Numbered from the stretch's first letter, positions 52,881 to 61,743 are shown. The stretch: DNA of 64,000 nt from CAYOEV01 sp964403075 (GCA_964403075.1 CAYOEV010000011.1:14113-78112), one strand, 5' to 3'. Notes: a model not told the origin generated them from the letters alone. Translations and numbers: made by a program.

Positions 52881-53246
52881 TTATTTCTCGAGTAGTTTCT
52901 TTTGCTTCGAGGGTAACTGCTCATGAAACTCCAGCGTGCAACATTCTGGCAATTTATTGTAAGCTTCTTTATCTGAAGGCAGATCATCCGCTTGGTAGCC
53001 TGTAAGCGTGACACGTTTTTTTATCGTTAACGCATCCGTTTTTTTGGGATTGAATGCGACTCTGAGCACCTTAGATTCCAGGTCCAGTGAAGACCATTTC
53101 ACTCCCCTTTCCAGCGCCATCTGGTATTCCAGTGTTTCTTTGCACATTTCACACACGGCGCTGGTGTTGATGTGGACTGTATCCGATTTTTGAGCATGTA
53201 GCCCTACTGAAATCCCCAAAAGAAATATAAATCCAACTACTTTCAT
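52881..53246 (-). CDS. Exported heavy-metal-associated (HMA) domain protein
   Basis: A 121-aa protein with a signal peptide (MKVVGFIFLLGISVGLHAQ) and one HMA fold: VHINTSAVCEMCKETLEYQM carries the metal-binding CxxC (C33, C36), followed by VLRVAFNPKKTDALTIKKRV and TGYQADDLPSD, as in MerP and copper chaperones. Near the C-terminus LPECC adds an extra cysteine pair. It would bind copper, zinc or a related metal in the periplasm. The start overlaps the TonB receptor stop as ATGA, so they form one operon, and it could hand metal to, or sense it for, that receptor. Confidence 0.85.
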   Translation of the reverse strand: MKVVGFIFLLGISVGLHAQKSDTVHINTSAVCEMCKETLEYQMALERGVKWSSLDLESKVLRVAFNPKKTDALTIKKRVTLTGYQADDLPSDKEAYNKLPECCTLEFHEQLPSKQKKLLEK

Positions 53247-55444
53247 TGTTTTTTTATTTTATATCGATAACCCACATATACCATTCTGCCTGCCACTGGT
53301 CCCCAAACAATGGTGCCATCAAAATTACTACCAAATGGTTGCTGTGGGTCGATAATTGGGTCTGTTTGTCTGAAATCCAACATATTCTCACCCCCCAAAT
53401 AGAGGGTTCCCCACCGGTACTTTTTACTCACTTGAAAGTTGAGCTGGAAGAAATCAGGAGATGAGGTGGGTCTGGTAAACTCCTGGGGCTTCAGGCTGGT
53501 GTCTGGCAATCTTTTTGCTCCATACCATTGCAGTGTGGCATCCACAGTCCAGATGTCATATTTTGTCGCGTAAGCAGCATTGAAAAACCCGCGGTGTCGG
53601 GAAACATAGGGTTGTTGTCTCAGTTCGTCTCCGATGGTGGTTTGAACATCATAAAACTTGTATGCCCATTTGGTCTCTATGCGGTCAGTAAGTGGCGTGG
53701 CCAGTTCTATTTGAAAACTATTCGCAAAAGATCTGTCGGTAAGATTGACAAAGGCAATGACGCCAGGGTCACTGTCCAGATCTGCTATTATCTGGTTTTG
53801 AAAATCGGTATAGAAGTAGTCTACAATGAGCTGACTTTCGCGCTCGCCTAAAGACAACTGCTGACTGAGTGTAAAGCCGTAGTTCCAGGATATTTCCGGA
53901 GCTAAAGACTCAGTGACAATCAACGCGCGGCTGCTTACCAAATTTTGACCATACTCAGCGATTGTATTGGCCACTCGATAGCCTTTTCCGGCAGAAAGTC
54001 GAAGGGTACTGGATTTAGCCGGCTGATACCGAATGTGCATCCGGGGTGTATAAAAAGCGCCATAAAGATTATGGAAATCCACACGCTGACCCAGCACTAA
54101 TGACAGTCGGTCAGACGGCAGGTAACTGTATTCATAATAGATACCGGGTACTTTTTCAATGCGGCTGAAGGCAGAATCGCTTAAGGCCTCCTGATATGCG
54201 TCGTATTGAAAACTCACACCGGTTTTGTACTGATGAAAACTGTTTCCTAGAATATTTTGGTAGATCACATTCACGTGCCCATAGTCCTGATCACCTGAAT
54301 AAGGGTTGCGACCATATCCTTGATTGACGTCCATGTGGGCCAGTGTGTAAATAAAGCCCCAACCTTCGTAAGGTTTTTCAGGAAACAACAAGCCTATTTT
54401 ACCGAATAATTCAAAACGTCTGGTCAGACTGCTGTAGCCATAATTGGTAGAGTTTGCGGCACTTTCGCCAAAGTCAAAACCTACTTGCCCACCGGCTTTT
54501 TCATCTACCAATGCTTGCACTCCCAATTGCCCAACCCACCGATCTCCTCGGTACTTGTAGCGGTTCAAAACGTTGAATTGACGGGATCTGGGAAGATCCA
54601 TAAAATTGTCTTCGTTCCGATCGATCGCGGCATCGAAATAGTCGCCATGTACCAGCCACGCGGTGCTGGTCTTTTCGCCAATGGGTGCGGCGAAGTTGGC
54701 ATTCACTTCTGATCGGCCAAAAGAGTTGACATAACCATTGAGATAAAGGTGATCAGGCCCTTCTGGTTTCTTCAATTCCAGATTGAGCTGTCCTGTCATG
54801 GACTCGTACCCATTGACAACTGAACCAGCTCCTTTACTCACGTCAATTGCCTGGACCCACGTACCCGGCACAAAGTTTAAACCATAACGTGTGGTAAGTC
54901 CACGTAGGTAAGGGGTGTTCTCCCGGTTAATTTGAACATAGCGACCGCTTAAGCCGAGAAGTGCCAACTGCTTACTTCCAGTCACTGCGTCGGTAAAGGA
55001 TACATCTACCGAGGCATTGGTTTCAAAACTCTCTGAGAGGTTACAGCAGGCCGCTTTGAGTAACTCGGCTTCGGTAATGATTTCTTTATGTAAGGGATCC
55101 AGGTTATCAATGAAAGTGGACTCCGCAGAGATCTCCACCTCAGATAATGTGCTCTCTTCGAAAAGGGCAATGGTTTCAAATTGACCGGCCTGGAGGCTCA
55201 CGGTATCTGGTGTAAACCCTACATAGCTTATAATGACGTCCACTGATTGTTGTACGGATTTTAAATTGAACAACCCTTGCCCATCGGTGGTGGTGCCACC
55301 TTGAGTGCCTTTGATCTGCACAGTGGCACCAATCAATGATTCCCCTGCCTGATCGATCACCTGGCCGGAAAAAGTGGTCTTTATTTGGGCGACTGCATTA
55401 CTACTGATCACCATCATCGAGATGGCCAATATATTTTTAGACAT
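53243..55444 (-). CDS. TonB-dependent receptor, probably metal-related
   Basis: A 733-aa outer-membrane receptor. It has a signal peptide, a CarboxypepD-reg-like repeat (TTFSGQVIDQAGESLIGATV to about 105), a plug domain with LKAACCNLSESFETNASVDV and RGLTTRYGLNFVPGTW, and a beta-barrel that ends with alternating aromatic residues (MVYVGYRYKIKKQ). The AACCNLSESFE block is typical of the Bacteroidota receptors paired with HMA-domain proteins and thought to move copper or another metal chelate. ATGA coupling to the HMA gene and a 54-base gap from the HYC_CC_PP gene define a three-gene unit. Metal identity is not shown by the sequence. Confidence 0.9.
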   Translation of the reverse strand: MSKNILAISMMVISSNAVAQIKTTFSGQVIDQAGESLIGATVQIKGTQGGTTTDGQGLFNLKSVQQSVDVIISYVGFTPDTVSLQAGQFETIALFEESTLSEVEISAESTFIDNLDPLHKEIITEAELLKAACCNLSESFETNASVDVSFTDAVTGSKQLALLGLSGRYVQINRENTPYLRGLTTRYGLNFVPGTWVQAIDVSKGAGSVVNGYESMTGQLNLELKKPEGPDHLYLNGYVNSFGRSEVNANFAAPIGEKTSTAWLVHGDYFDAAIDRNEDNFMDLPRSRQFNVLNRYKYRGDRWVGQLGVQALVDEKAGGQVGFDFGESAANSTNYGYSSLTRRFELFGKIGLLFPEKPYEGWGFIYTLAHMDVNQGYGRNPYSGDQDYGHVNVIYQNILGNSFHQYKTGVSFQYDAYQEALSDSAFSRIEKVPGIYYEYSYLPSDRLSLVLGQRVDFHNLYGAFYTPRMHIRYQPAKSSTLRLSAGKGYRVANTIAEYGQNLVSSRALIVTESLAPEISWNYGFTLSQQLSLGERESQLIVDYFYTDFQNQIIADLDSDPGVIAFVNLTDRSFANSFQIELATPLTDRIETKWAYKFYDVQTTIGDELRQQPYVSRHRGFFNAAYATKYDIWTVDATLQWYGAKRLPDTSLKPQEFTRPTSSPDFFQLNFQVSKKYRWGTLYLGGENMLDFRQTDPIIDPQQPFGSNFDGTIVWGPVAGRMVYVGYRYKIKKQ

Positions 55445-55498
55445 TTTGAGTATTTAGAAGCATAATGATATTTTGACACGGTTTTGCCGGGTCGAGTA

Positions 55499-55864
55499 TC
55501 AAAGTCTAAATACCTGTAAATAAGGTCTGCTTTTGGCTACGGGTGGGGGATCTGTAGGCGGAGGGTAATCGGTGTTGGCGAGCGTAGGTGGTTGGATGAT
55601 GTATAGCGCGACGCGTGAGGAGAGTAGGGCAACAACAATATTGTTTACCGAGGAATCAAAACCATTCAATTTCAGGCTCGCAATGCCCAAAAAAATAGAT
55701 TCTTCCGTACAGCAATTGTCGTCACATCCATCCTCGGAGGCGCAATGCGCATCCACCAATTGCCAGCTTGTAGCGCCCATGGATGAACAAATATGTCTCT
55801 CCAAAGGCAACCATCCGGCGCCAGACATCAGAATGGTGATAGCTAATGTGAGTAGCATTTTCAT
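55499..55864 (-). CDS. HYC_CC_PP-family exported protein
   Basis: A 121-aa protein with a signal peptide (KMLLTLAITILMSGAGW). After it come three spaced motifs: ERHICSSMG (here HIC rather than HYC), a cysteine-rich stretch CASEDGCDDNCCTEE, and a proline end YPPPTDPPP. This pattern is the Bacteroidota family named for HYC, CC and PP motifs, generally found with TonB receptors and HMA proteins; its function is unproven but the cysteines suggest metal binding in the periplasm. I chose ATG 55864; the frame also has a TTG one codon earlier. It is the first gene of the operon and ends 54 bases before the receptor gene. Confidence 0.82.
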   Translation of the reverse strand: MKMLLTLAITILMSGAGWLPLERHICSSMGATSWQLVDAHCASEDGCDDNCCTEESIFLGIASLKLNGFDSSVNNIVVALLSSRVALYIIQPPTLANTDYPPPTDPPPVAKSRPYLQVFRL

Positions 55865-55903
55865 CAAATTGTACTACGTATATATGGGTGACCGGGTTGT
55901 TGT

Positions 55904-56938
55904 TTAATGTTTTTTCAAAAGACGCTCTCTGGCAAATCGCTCATCTGCCAGTTCCAGCAGGGAGGAAATCAATGACGTATCGGAGTAGCCCATGTGTCGC
56001 ATAAGTTTGGGATACATGCTGATATTGGTAAAGCCCGGAAGGGTATTTATTTCGTTAATAAAAATTTGCCCATCTGTTGTTAAAAAAACATCCACCCGGC
56101 TCAAAATTTCACAATTCAACGCTTGCCCGGCGGCCAGTGCAGTGGCCTTAACTTTTTCTCTTAAGGAATCTGATAAGTTTTTGGCAGGAGTATCTAAAAT
56201 AGCGGCAGATTGTTCGCTGTATTTTTCATCAAAAGAATATTCCTCCGCAGTGATGATCTCACCTGGCTCGGAAATAACCTGACGAGGCGCCAAGCCAAAA
56301 AGCGCACATTCCAGTTCGCGGCCCTTAATGGCTTTTTCGATCAATATTTTGTGGTCATACAACCACGCATCTTTGAGGGCGGGTAAATAATCGGCCTCCT
56401 TTTTCACCTGATGAACGCCCAACGACGAACCCATATTTGCGGGTTTAATGAATACAGGCAATCCGAACCTCTTTTTTACAACTCCGAAGGATGGGTATTC
56501 ACTGGCATGTGCGCAAATCCATGGGGCAGTGTTTAACCCCGCCTGTTGAAGCATGGCTTTTGTTCTGTCCTTGTCGCTGCATAATGCCGATGACACCACA
56601 TCTGGTCCCACGTAAGGAATGTTCAGACTATCCAACAATCCCTGAATAGATCCGTCTTCGCCCTTGGGGCCATGAAGTACCGGAAACGCCACGTCTATGA
56701 TACGGCGACCCTGATCAGAAATAAGTTCTTTTACAGGCGCAAGGTGAACAAAAGGTCCAGTGATGATCTGTTTTTCTGGTACCGAATTTTGCTCTCGCCA
56801 TCGTCCCTGAGGGTCAATGCCTACAATGATTGGTTCATACAGCGAACGATCTAAAGCCGCTACAACATTCTTTGCGGAAAGAAGAGATATTTCATGCTCG
56901 GGTGACTGACCGCCACAAAGGATCAAGCATTGCTTCAT
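55904..56938 (-). CDS. ddl: D-alanine--D-alanine ligase
   Basis: ATP-grasp enzyme that joins two D-alanines for peptidoglycan. The 344-aa protein has the family blocks LCGGQSPEHEISLLSA, VLHGPKGEDGSIQGLLD, VGPDVVSSALCSDKDRTK, the ATP-binding FIKPANMGSSLGV, and the metal-binding end VDVFLTTDGQIFINEINTLPGFT. Length is normal. It stands between the HYC gene and an unknown helical protein on the same strand with small spacers; these may be one transcript but share no evident function. Confidence 0.95.
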   Translation of the reverse strand: MKQCLILCGGQSPEHEISLLSAKNVVAALDRSLYEPIIVGIDPQGRWREQNSVPEKQIITGPFVHLAPVKELISDQGRRIIDVAFPVLHGPKGEDGSIQGLLDSLNIPYVGPDVVSSALCSDKDRTKAMLQQAGLNTAPWICAHASEYPSFGVVKKRFGLPVFIKPANMGSSLGVHQVKKEADYLPALKDAWLYDHKILIEKAIKGRELECALFGLAPRQVISEPGEIITAEEYSFDEKYSEQSAAILDTPAKNLSDSLREKVKATALAAGQALNCEILSRVDVFLTTDGQIFINEINTLPGFTNISMYPKLMRHMGYSDTSLISSLLELADERFARERLLKKH

Positions 56939-56946
56939 TGATTCAA

Positions 56947-57582
56947 TTACCGAGGTTTGTCGTTGTGCAGATTGTCTTTCAATAAAGAATCCAGCTCCAT
57001 GATCATGTGATCCAGCTTGGCGACCATTTCGTCATGACCAATGTTAGGATCTGCTAAAAGAGAATCTATTTCCTCGTATATGTGTATTTCGTAATTTTTT
57101 TTCGCGCCCTGAGTAAATTTTAAGGTATTCTTCAGGTGAAGCATGCCGTATTTGAGAGCGACTTTGGCATCCTCGCTGTTTTCATGTTCTAGCAAATTTC
57201 GGGAAACAATCAGCTCTGCCTCAGTAAGCGCGTTCAGGGCTTCAGAATAGGTGATATTTAAATCTTCGAGGTTAAGACTATCGCCGATGAGTTCACTGCG
57301 AATAACCTCCAGGTCTGCAATCGACTCCTCAAGCATCTTTCCTGTCTCTGCATCCAGGTCTTTTTCAATGTCCCGAATCGACTGAATGGCCTTGTCTAGA
57401 TGAACCAGACTTCTATCGTAGGCATCTTCTTTTACATACGCCCTCGAATTACCCAGGAACAAGTCAGGATCAGTGGCATCCCTCGTGAGCGGGGCCGGTC
57501 CGTCACCCCCGAGTTTGGAAAGACCAAAAAGTCCGGCGACAACTATGAATAAGGCAAGTAGGTATTTAAGTGATGTTGACAT
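56947..57582 (-). CDS. Membrane-anchored helical protein, unknown function
   Basis: A 211-aa protein with one N-terminal membrane helix (SLKYLLALFIVVAGLFGLSK) and a long acidic, strongly helical body (for example VHLDKAIQSIRDIEKDLDAE and LEVIRSELIGDSLNLEDLNI), probably coiled coil. The helix could be an uncleaved signal, leaving the body in the periplasm. I do not recognise a family. It precedes ddl by eight bases on the same strand. The start ATG 57582 lies very close to a promoter-like box, so the message may be nearly leaderless. Confidence 0.65.
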   Translation of the reverse strand: MSTSLKYLLALFIVVAGLFGLSKLGGDGPAPLTRDATDPDLFLGNSRAYVKEDAYDRSLVHLDKAIQSIRDIEKDLDAETGKMLEESIADLEVIRSELIGDSLNLEDLNITYSEALNALTEAELIVSRNLLEHENSEDAKVALKYGMLHLKNTLKFTQGAKKNYEIHIYEEIDSLLADPNIGHDEMVAKLDHMIMELDSLLKDNLHNDKPR

Positions 57583-57587
57583 ATTAA

Positions 57588-57595
57588 CAAAAGTA
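57588..57595 (-). promoter_or_regulatory. -7 box next to the helical-protein start
   Basis: On the minus strand TACTTTTG matches TAnnTTTG exactly and ends five bases before the ATG at 57582, so transcription would start at or just before the start codon. No clear -33 box. The palindrome at 57614-57628 lies just upstream and could be an operator. Confidence 0.35.
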
Positions 57596-58165
57596 AAATT
57601 AAGGCTTTAAAGTTTGATTGAAAATCAATGGCAGACCTTATTGAGTTTTTATTCGATAAAAGCGGTGCAGCCAATGGGCGGTGCGCCGTGCAGCCGATGT
57701 CGATAACTCATCCACGCGATGATTGACATTTGATCTTTTGCATAGGGTCGTAAGGCAATCGAAGACAACGTGGTTGCTTTCCAGCCACCAAAAAGCATCA
57801 CAGACCAAATCAGGGAGCGGGCATCAACTCACAGGTGTAATCAACTTCAATTTGTCGGTCATCTTCACGCAGTGATCTGCACTAATGGTCGCGCGAAATT
57901 TTGGCATGGGGGTATGACTAAAGTTGCTTTTCACCTGAACAATTTCGTAGGTTAGTAGGAGAAAAAAATTTGAACAGACCTCTTGTTCGAATTAGGGTAG
58001 CCGCTCACTCGTAAATTTCAGGGATTAAACAGCAACCAGTCTCGTACATGGTGAGTAATTCATAGCGTTAAAAAAGCTATAAAAGCGTTATTCGCAAAAT
58101 AATGCAAAAAATTATTAGAATTATCTGATAATCAATTAGTTGTGAAGATTTTTTTTCAATATTTA

Positions 58166-58198
58166 TTTGGATGAATCTTTAGTTAATAATTATTCTTG
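58166..58198 (+). promoter_or_regulatory. Bacteroidota promoter of the small lipoprotein
   Basis: A -33 TTTG (58166-58169), 21 bases of AT-rich spacer and a -7 TATTCTTG (58191-58198; one mismatch to TAnnTTTG). The expected start of transcription is near 58205, about 24 bases before ATG 58229. This is the best two-part promoter in the window. Confidence 0.6.
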
Positions 58199-58228
58199 CT
58201 TCATAAAAAACAAAAAAAAAGTCTAGCC

Positions 58229-58408
58229 ATGAAAAAATTATCTTTACTATTCACTATCGTATTTGGTGTTGCTTTATTCGCTTGCCAGGAGCAGGATGAG
58301 ATTAAGCCGGTAAAAAATCCGACCACTGTTTCAGAACCTACTGATGACAACCCATCTATAGAAATGGGTACGCAAAGAGGAAAAACAAAAGATCCTGTTT
58401 GGAACTAA
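58229..58408 (+). CDS. Small lipoprotein, 59 aa
   Basis: A 59-aa protein that starts KKLSLLFTIVFGVALFAC, a clean lipoprotein signal with the lipid cysteine at C19 (LFAC). The mature part is only about 40 residues, acidic and polar, with no fold evident, and ends QRGKTKDPVWN. It has its own two-part promoter and terminator, so it is probably highly and independently expressed. I do not recognise a family. Acidic residues right after the cysteine could serve as a surface-export signal, but this is only suggestive. The upstream in-frame TTG at 58196 overlaps the promoter and is unlikely. Confidence 0.7.
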   Translation: MKKLSLLFTIVFGVALFACQEQDEIKPVKNPTTVSEPTDDNPSIEMGTQRGKTKDPVWN

Positions 58409-58449
58409 GCGGATTTGCAAGCAGACAGTAAATTCTGCAAGAAAATTTG

Positions 58450-58485
58450 AAAATGACAGTCACTCAAGGGTTGTCATTTTTTATT
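58450..58485 (+). terminator. Rho-independent terminator
   Basis: Stem AAAATGACA / TGTCATTTT (58450-58458 with 58472-58480), 13-base loop, then a T-rich tail. It lies 42 bases after the small lipoprotein stop and closes that unit. Confidence 0.75.
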
Positions 58486-58516
58486 TATACATTAGCGAAG
58501 GATTATCTTCCTTTCG

Positions 58517-59700
58517 ATGCGTCAACTAGTGTTTTTTTTCTGGCTTTTTACAGGTCCTGTCCTTGGCAACGATCTGGTCAGACATTGGTCTGGGGACATC
58601 ACGCTGGAGGGGCATGAGCTGACGAACACATCTGAGCGACTGTTGTCTCATGACAAAGTCGGTTTTTACAGCCGGGCGCTGGCCTATTATTTTATCGGCA
58701 CTTCTGCATCGGAGCCCATGGACCGTTTGGGTTCTTTCTTTTCTGCATTGAAAGCGATGGAAAATAGCGATACCTCAGACGCTTATTTGGAGATGCATAT
58801 ATGGACCAACATTGGCACCGTATATGAGCGGTACATGATGTACGAGGAGGCCACCAAGGCTTACATAAATGGTAGAAGGATTTGCAGAGAGCTGGACGAT
58901 GAACGCCTCCTACTTCTGGCTACATACAACCTGGCTAAATCTCAGGCTTTTCATGATCCTGATCGGTCGGTGGCCTCCTACTACAGTACGATATCCATGG
59001 CACAAGCCCTAGAGGAGCNNNNNNNNNNAAAAATTATTTAACTACAGTGCACAGTCGGTTGGGCTTGTTGTACAAGCATGCCGGACAGTATGACCTGGCG
59101 GTAGACCACTTGACACGGGCGCTGGAGTATTCTGCCGACAAAAGTGTAATCGCCAGAGCTTACCATAACCTGGCCGGGACCTACTACTACATGGGTGAGT
59201 TTGAAGAACAAGAAAAAAATCTTCGGAAATCTCTGGCGTTACGGCAAGGAGATGATCGTTTTCTCAGCTTATTGGATTTGGGCGAGTGCTTGATAAGACA
59301 GGAAAGATTATCGGAAGCGAGGAGTGTGCTCAAAGAAGCGTTGACTTATTACGAATCGCAACCCAATAACTTGGACAGGATAAAGCTGTACAAGTGGTTA
59401 AAAGTGTCGGCACCTTCGGTAGAAAACGCCTTGATGTATGCCGATAGCATTATTTTGGAGACAGAAGCCTACACCCGCCGGACGTTGAATGTGCAGGGCA
59501 TACAGAAAAAAGAAGCACTTCGTACGGCGCTTGCTAAATATCGTAAAGAAGAGCCTTCCGTAGTGAACGATACTTTCCTAAGTTATTTTTGGAAAATATT
59601 GCTTTTTCTTGCCGTTATAATCATCGCGCTCATTATTGTCATTCGCAAAGTCATTGGGCGTTCCGATCGATTTGGGCGAAAAGAAATTCAATCGAATTAG
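58517..59700 (+). CDS. Exported TPR protein with C-terminal membrane helix (interrupted by assembly gap)
   Basis: One gene split by ten N at 59019. The first part has a signal peptide (RQLVFFFWLFTGPVLG) and TPR-like helices such as AYLEMHIWTNIGTVYERYMM and EATKAYINGRRICRELDDE. After the gap the frame continues LGLLYKHAGQYDLAVDHLTR, AYHNLAGTYYYMGEFEEQE and LDLGECLIRQERLSEARSVL. Near the end one helix (FWKILLFLAVIIIALIIVI) is followed by only about 20 residues. In related Bacteroidota proteins such TPR-helix arrangements are followed by a kinase or LuxR domain, absent here. The frames fit only if the gap is not exactly ten bases. It lies 51 bases before the DsbD gene. Confidence 0.78.
59019..59028. 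other. Assembly gap (10 N) in TPR gene
   Basis: Ten N of fixed length. The TPR frames on both sides agree only if the real gap length is not ten (it must be shifted by one modulo three). Confidence 0.97.
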
Positions 59701-59751
59701 ATTCTTTGTAGCCTCAAATCTTATTTCACCATAAATACGTAATAAGAGGAC

Positions 59752-61743
59752 ATGATTCGCTGGTTATTTATTGGTTTTTTCTTCTTCACTTTCTGGACAT
59801 CACACGGACAAATTTTTGAACCTGTTTCCTGGTCTGTGGATTGGGAAAGAATGGGCGATGACCATTACCGTATCATTCTCAAGGCTGATATGGAGTCGGG
59901 CTGGGCAGTGTACTCTCAATTTTTGGAACGCGACGACGGCCCCATAGCAACGGCGATCAACTTTGAGAAAGGCGACCATTTTGATGTTATCGGGAAGGCA
60001 AAGGAGTTCTCAGATCACAAGAAATCAGGTTATGATCCAATTTTCGAAATGAATCTGACCAAATATTTTGAATCCTTCACCATTGAACAGGAAATCCTTT
60101 GGGTAGATACTTCCGTACCCATCGTGGGCTACGTGAGCTTCATGACCTGTGACGACCAGCGCTGCCTGCCCCCGGCAGAGGAACCTTTTTCAATTTCCAC
60201 CAACGATCCCCTCAATCCTGCACCGACCTTCCTGGATACTGGTTATGTAGAGGGGATAAATCAAAGGCTTTACGGTATGGAAAATATCCAAAAACCTGTT
60301 GCCGTACCCTGTATTCAGGGAATCCAACCGGTCGATCAGCGTCAGGGATTATTCACCATTTTTGTATTGGGTCTGCTTGGTGGTGTGCTCGCCCTGCTAA
60401 CACCCTGTGTTTTTCCGCTGATCCCCCTGACCGTTTCATTTTTCTCGAAACGAAATCAACGAAAAGCTTCCGGCATTCGGGATGCGCTGTTGTACGGTTT
60501 TTTCATTGTTCTGGTTTATGTCCTTATCAGTGTGCCATTTCATTTGCTGGATTCGGTCAATCCAGACATTCTCAATGATATCTCGACGAATGTCTGGTTA
60601 AATCTGTTCTTCTTCGTTGTTTTCCTTGTTTTTGCTTTTTCCTTCTTCGGTTTTTATGAGCTCACATTACCCAGTGGCCTGACCAATCGGGTGAGTGCTG
60701 CGGAGGGAGTGGGAGGTGTACTGGGTATATTTTTTATGGCACTCACCTTATCGCTGGTCAGTTTTTCTTGCACCGGGCCAATCCTTGGCTCTCTGTTGGC
60801 GGGTACGCTGACCGGTGGCGCATGGCAGTTAACAGCTGGCATCTCTGGTTTTGGACTTGCTCTCGCCCTACCGTTTGCTTTATTTGCTTTGTTCCCAGGT
60901 TGGTTGGCCAAATTACCAAAATCTGGAGGTTGGATGAACCAGATGAAAATTGTATTGGGTTTCGTGGAGCTGGCTTTGGCTTTAAAATTCTTATCAAATG
61001 CAGATCTGGTGATGGGCTGGGGTTTCTTGAAATATGAATTGTTTGTTGGCCATTGGCTGATAATTGCATTGTTACTTGCGCTCTATGCGGTTGGATTACT
61101 TAGATTCAAATCCGACGGCCCACGGAAATTGAATGGCTGGAGCGCGGCTTTTGGTATTTTAATGTTGGGCTTTGCGGTATACTTGGGAACCGGGTTAACC
61201 AAAAATCCGGATTATTCCACCTATAGATCTCTCAAACTATTAAGCGGTTTAGCTCCGCCTGCCTCTTACAGCTGGGCGTATCCAAATGATTGTCCTTTAG
61301 GCATCGATTGTTACAAAGATTTTAGTGAAGGCGTAGCAGTAGCCATGAAGACGGGCAAGCCGATTTTGCTTGATTTTACGGGTTATGCCTGCGTAAATTG
61401 TCGCGAAATGGAAGAAAATGTATGGTCGCAGCCCGAGGTCTTTCAGCACCTGAGCCAGGATTATGTGCTTATTTCCTTGTACGTAGATGCCAAACAACCG
61501 CTTCCTAAGGAAGAACAGGTGACTGTTGAAAAAGTGGGAGGGGGCACCAGAACCCTTCGGAATGTCGGGCATAAGTGGGCACATTTTCAAACGCGCTTCT
61601 TTCAAACCAATGCCCAGCCATTCTACGTTTTATTGGCCCCTGACGGCCAACAGATGTTATCCGAACCGATTGGATACACACCTGATGCTGCCACCTACAT
61701 AAAATTTCTGGCTTGTGGTCTGGATCGTCAGGCTGATTTGTAG
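59752..61743 (+). CDS. DsbD-family thiol:disulfide interchange protein
   Basis: A 663-aa protein that passes electrons from the cytoplasm to periplasmic thiol proteins. In order: signal peptide, N-terminal DsbD-alpha-like domain with the cysteine pair in SFMTCDDQRCLPP, a CcdA/DsbD membrane part of about eight helices with LLTPCVFPLIPLTVSFF and SLVSFSCTGPILGSLL, then a C-terminal thioredoxin-like domain with C547-x2-C550 in FTGYACVNCREMEENVW. All three cysteine pairs of the relay are intact. It follows the TPR protein by 51 bases on the same strand. The start is ATG 59752, preceded by AGAGGAC. Confidence 0.92.
   Translation: MIRWLFIGFFFFTFWTSHGQIFEPVSWSVDWERMGDDHYRIILKADMESGWAVYSQFLERDDGPIATAINFEKGDHFDVIGKAKEFSDHKKSGYDPIFEMNLTKYFESFTIEQEILWVDTSVPIVGYVSFMTCDDQRCLPPAEEPFSISTNDPLNPAPTFLDTGYVEGINQRLYGMENIQKPVAVPCIQGIQPVDQRQGLFTIFVLGLLGGVLALLTPCVFPLIPLTVSFFSKRNQRKASGIRDALLYGFFIVLVYVLISVPFHLLDSVNPDILNDISTNVWLNLFFFVVFLVFAFSFFGFYELTLPSGLTNRVSAAEGVGGVLGIFFMALTLSLVSFSCTGPILGSLLAGTLTGGAWQLTAGISGFGLALALPFALFALFPGWLAKLPKSGGWMNQMKIVLGFVELALALKFLSNADLVMGWGFLKYELFVGHWLIIALLLALYAVGLLRFKSDGPRKLNGWSAAFGILMLGFAVYLGTGLTKNPDYSTYRSLKLLSGLAPPASYSWAYPNDCPLGIDCYKDFSEGVAVAMKTGKPILLDFTGYACVNCREMEENVWSQPEVFQHLSQDYVLISLYVDAKQPLPKEEQVTVEKVGGGTRTLRNVGHKWAHFQTRFFQTNAQPFYVLLAPDGQQMLSEPIGYTPDAATYIKFLACGLDRQADL

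Larger units (their letters stand above)
57583..58228. other. 646-bp non-coding stretch
   Basis: No convincing gene is seen between the helical protein and the small lipoprotein. The stretch holds a palindrome TTGATT-GAA-AATCAA (57614-57628), a partial direct repeat GTGCAGCCAATG / GTGCAGCCGATG around 57666-57695, a 50-codon minus-strand frame (57649-57798) of doubtful status, and a very AT-rich end from about 58060. It may hold regulatory sites or a small RNA. Confidence 0.6.

Noticed and set aside
57770..57955. 61-codon plus frame in the non-coding stretch
   Set aside because: No family pattern, no promoter box in place and no hydrophobic or structural signature; kept only as part of the non-coding entry.
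57960..58030. Possible tRNA-like piece around TTGTTCGAATTAG
   Set aside because: The T-loop-like string has no matching acceptor, D or anticodon stems.
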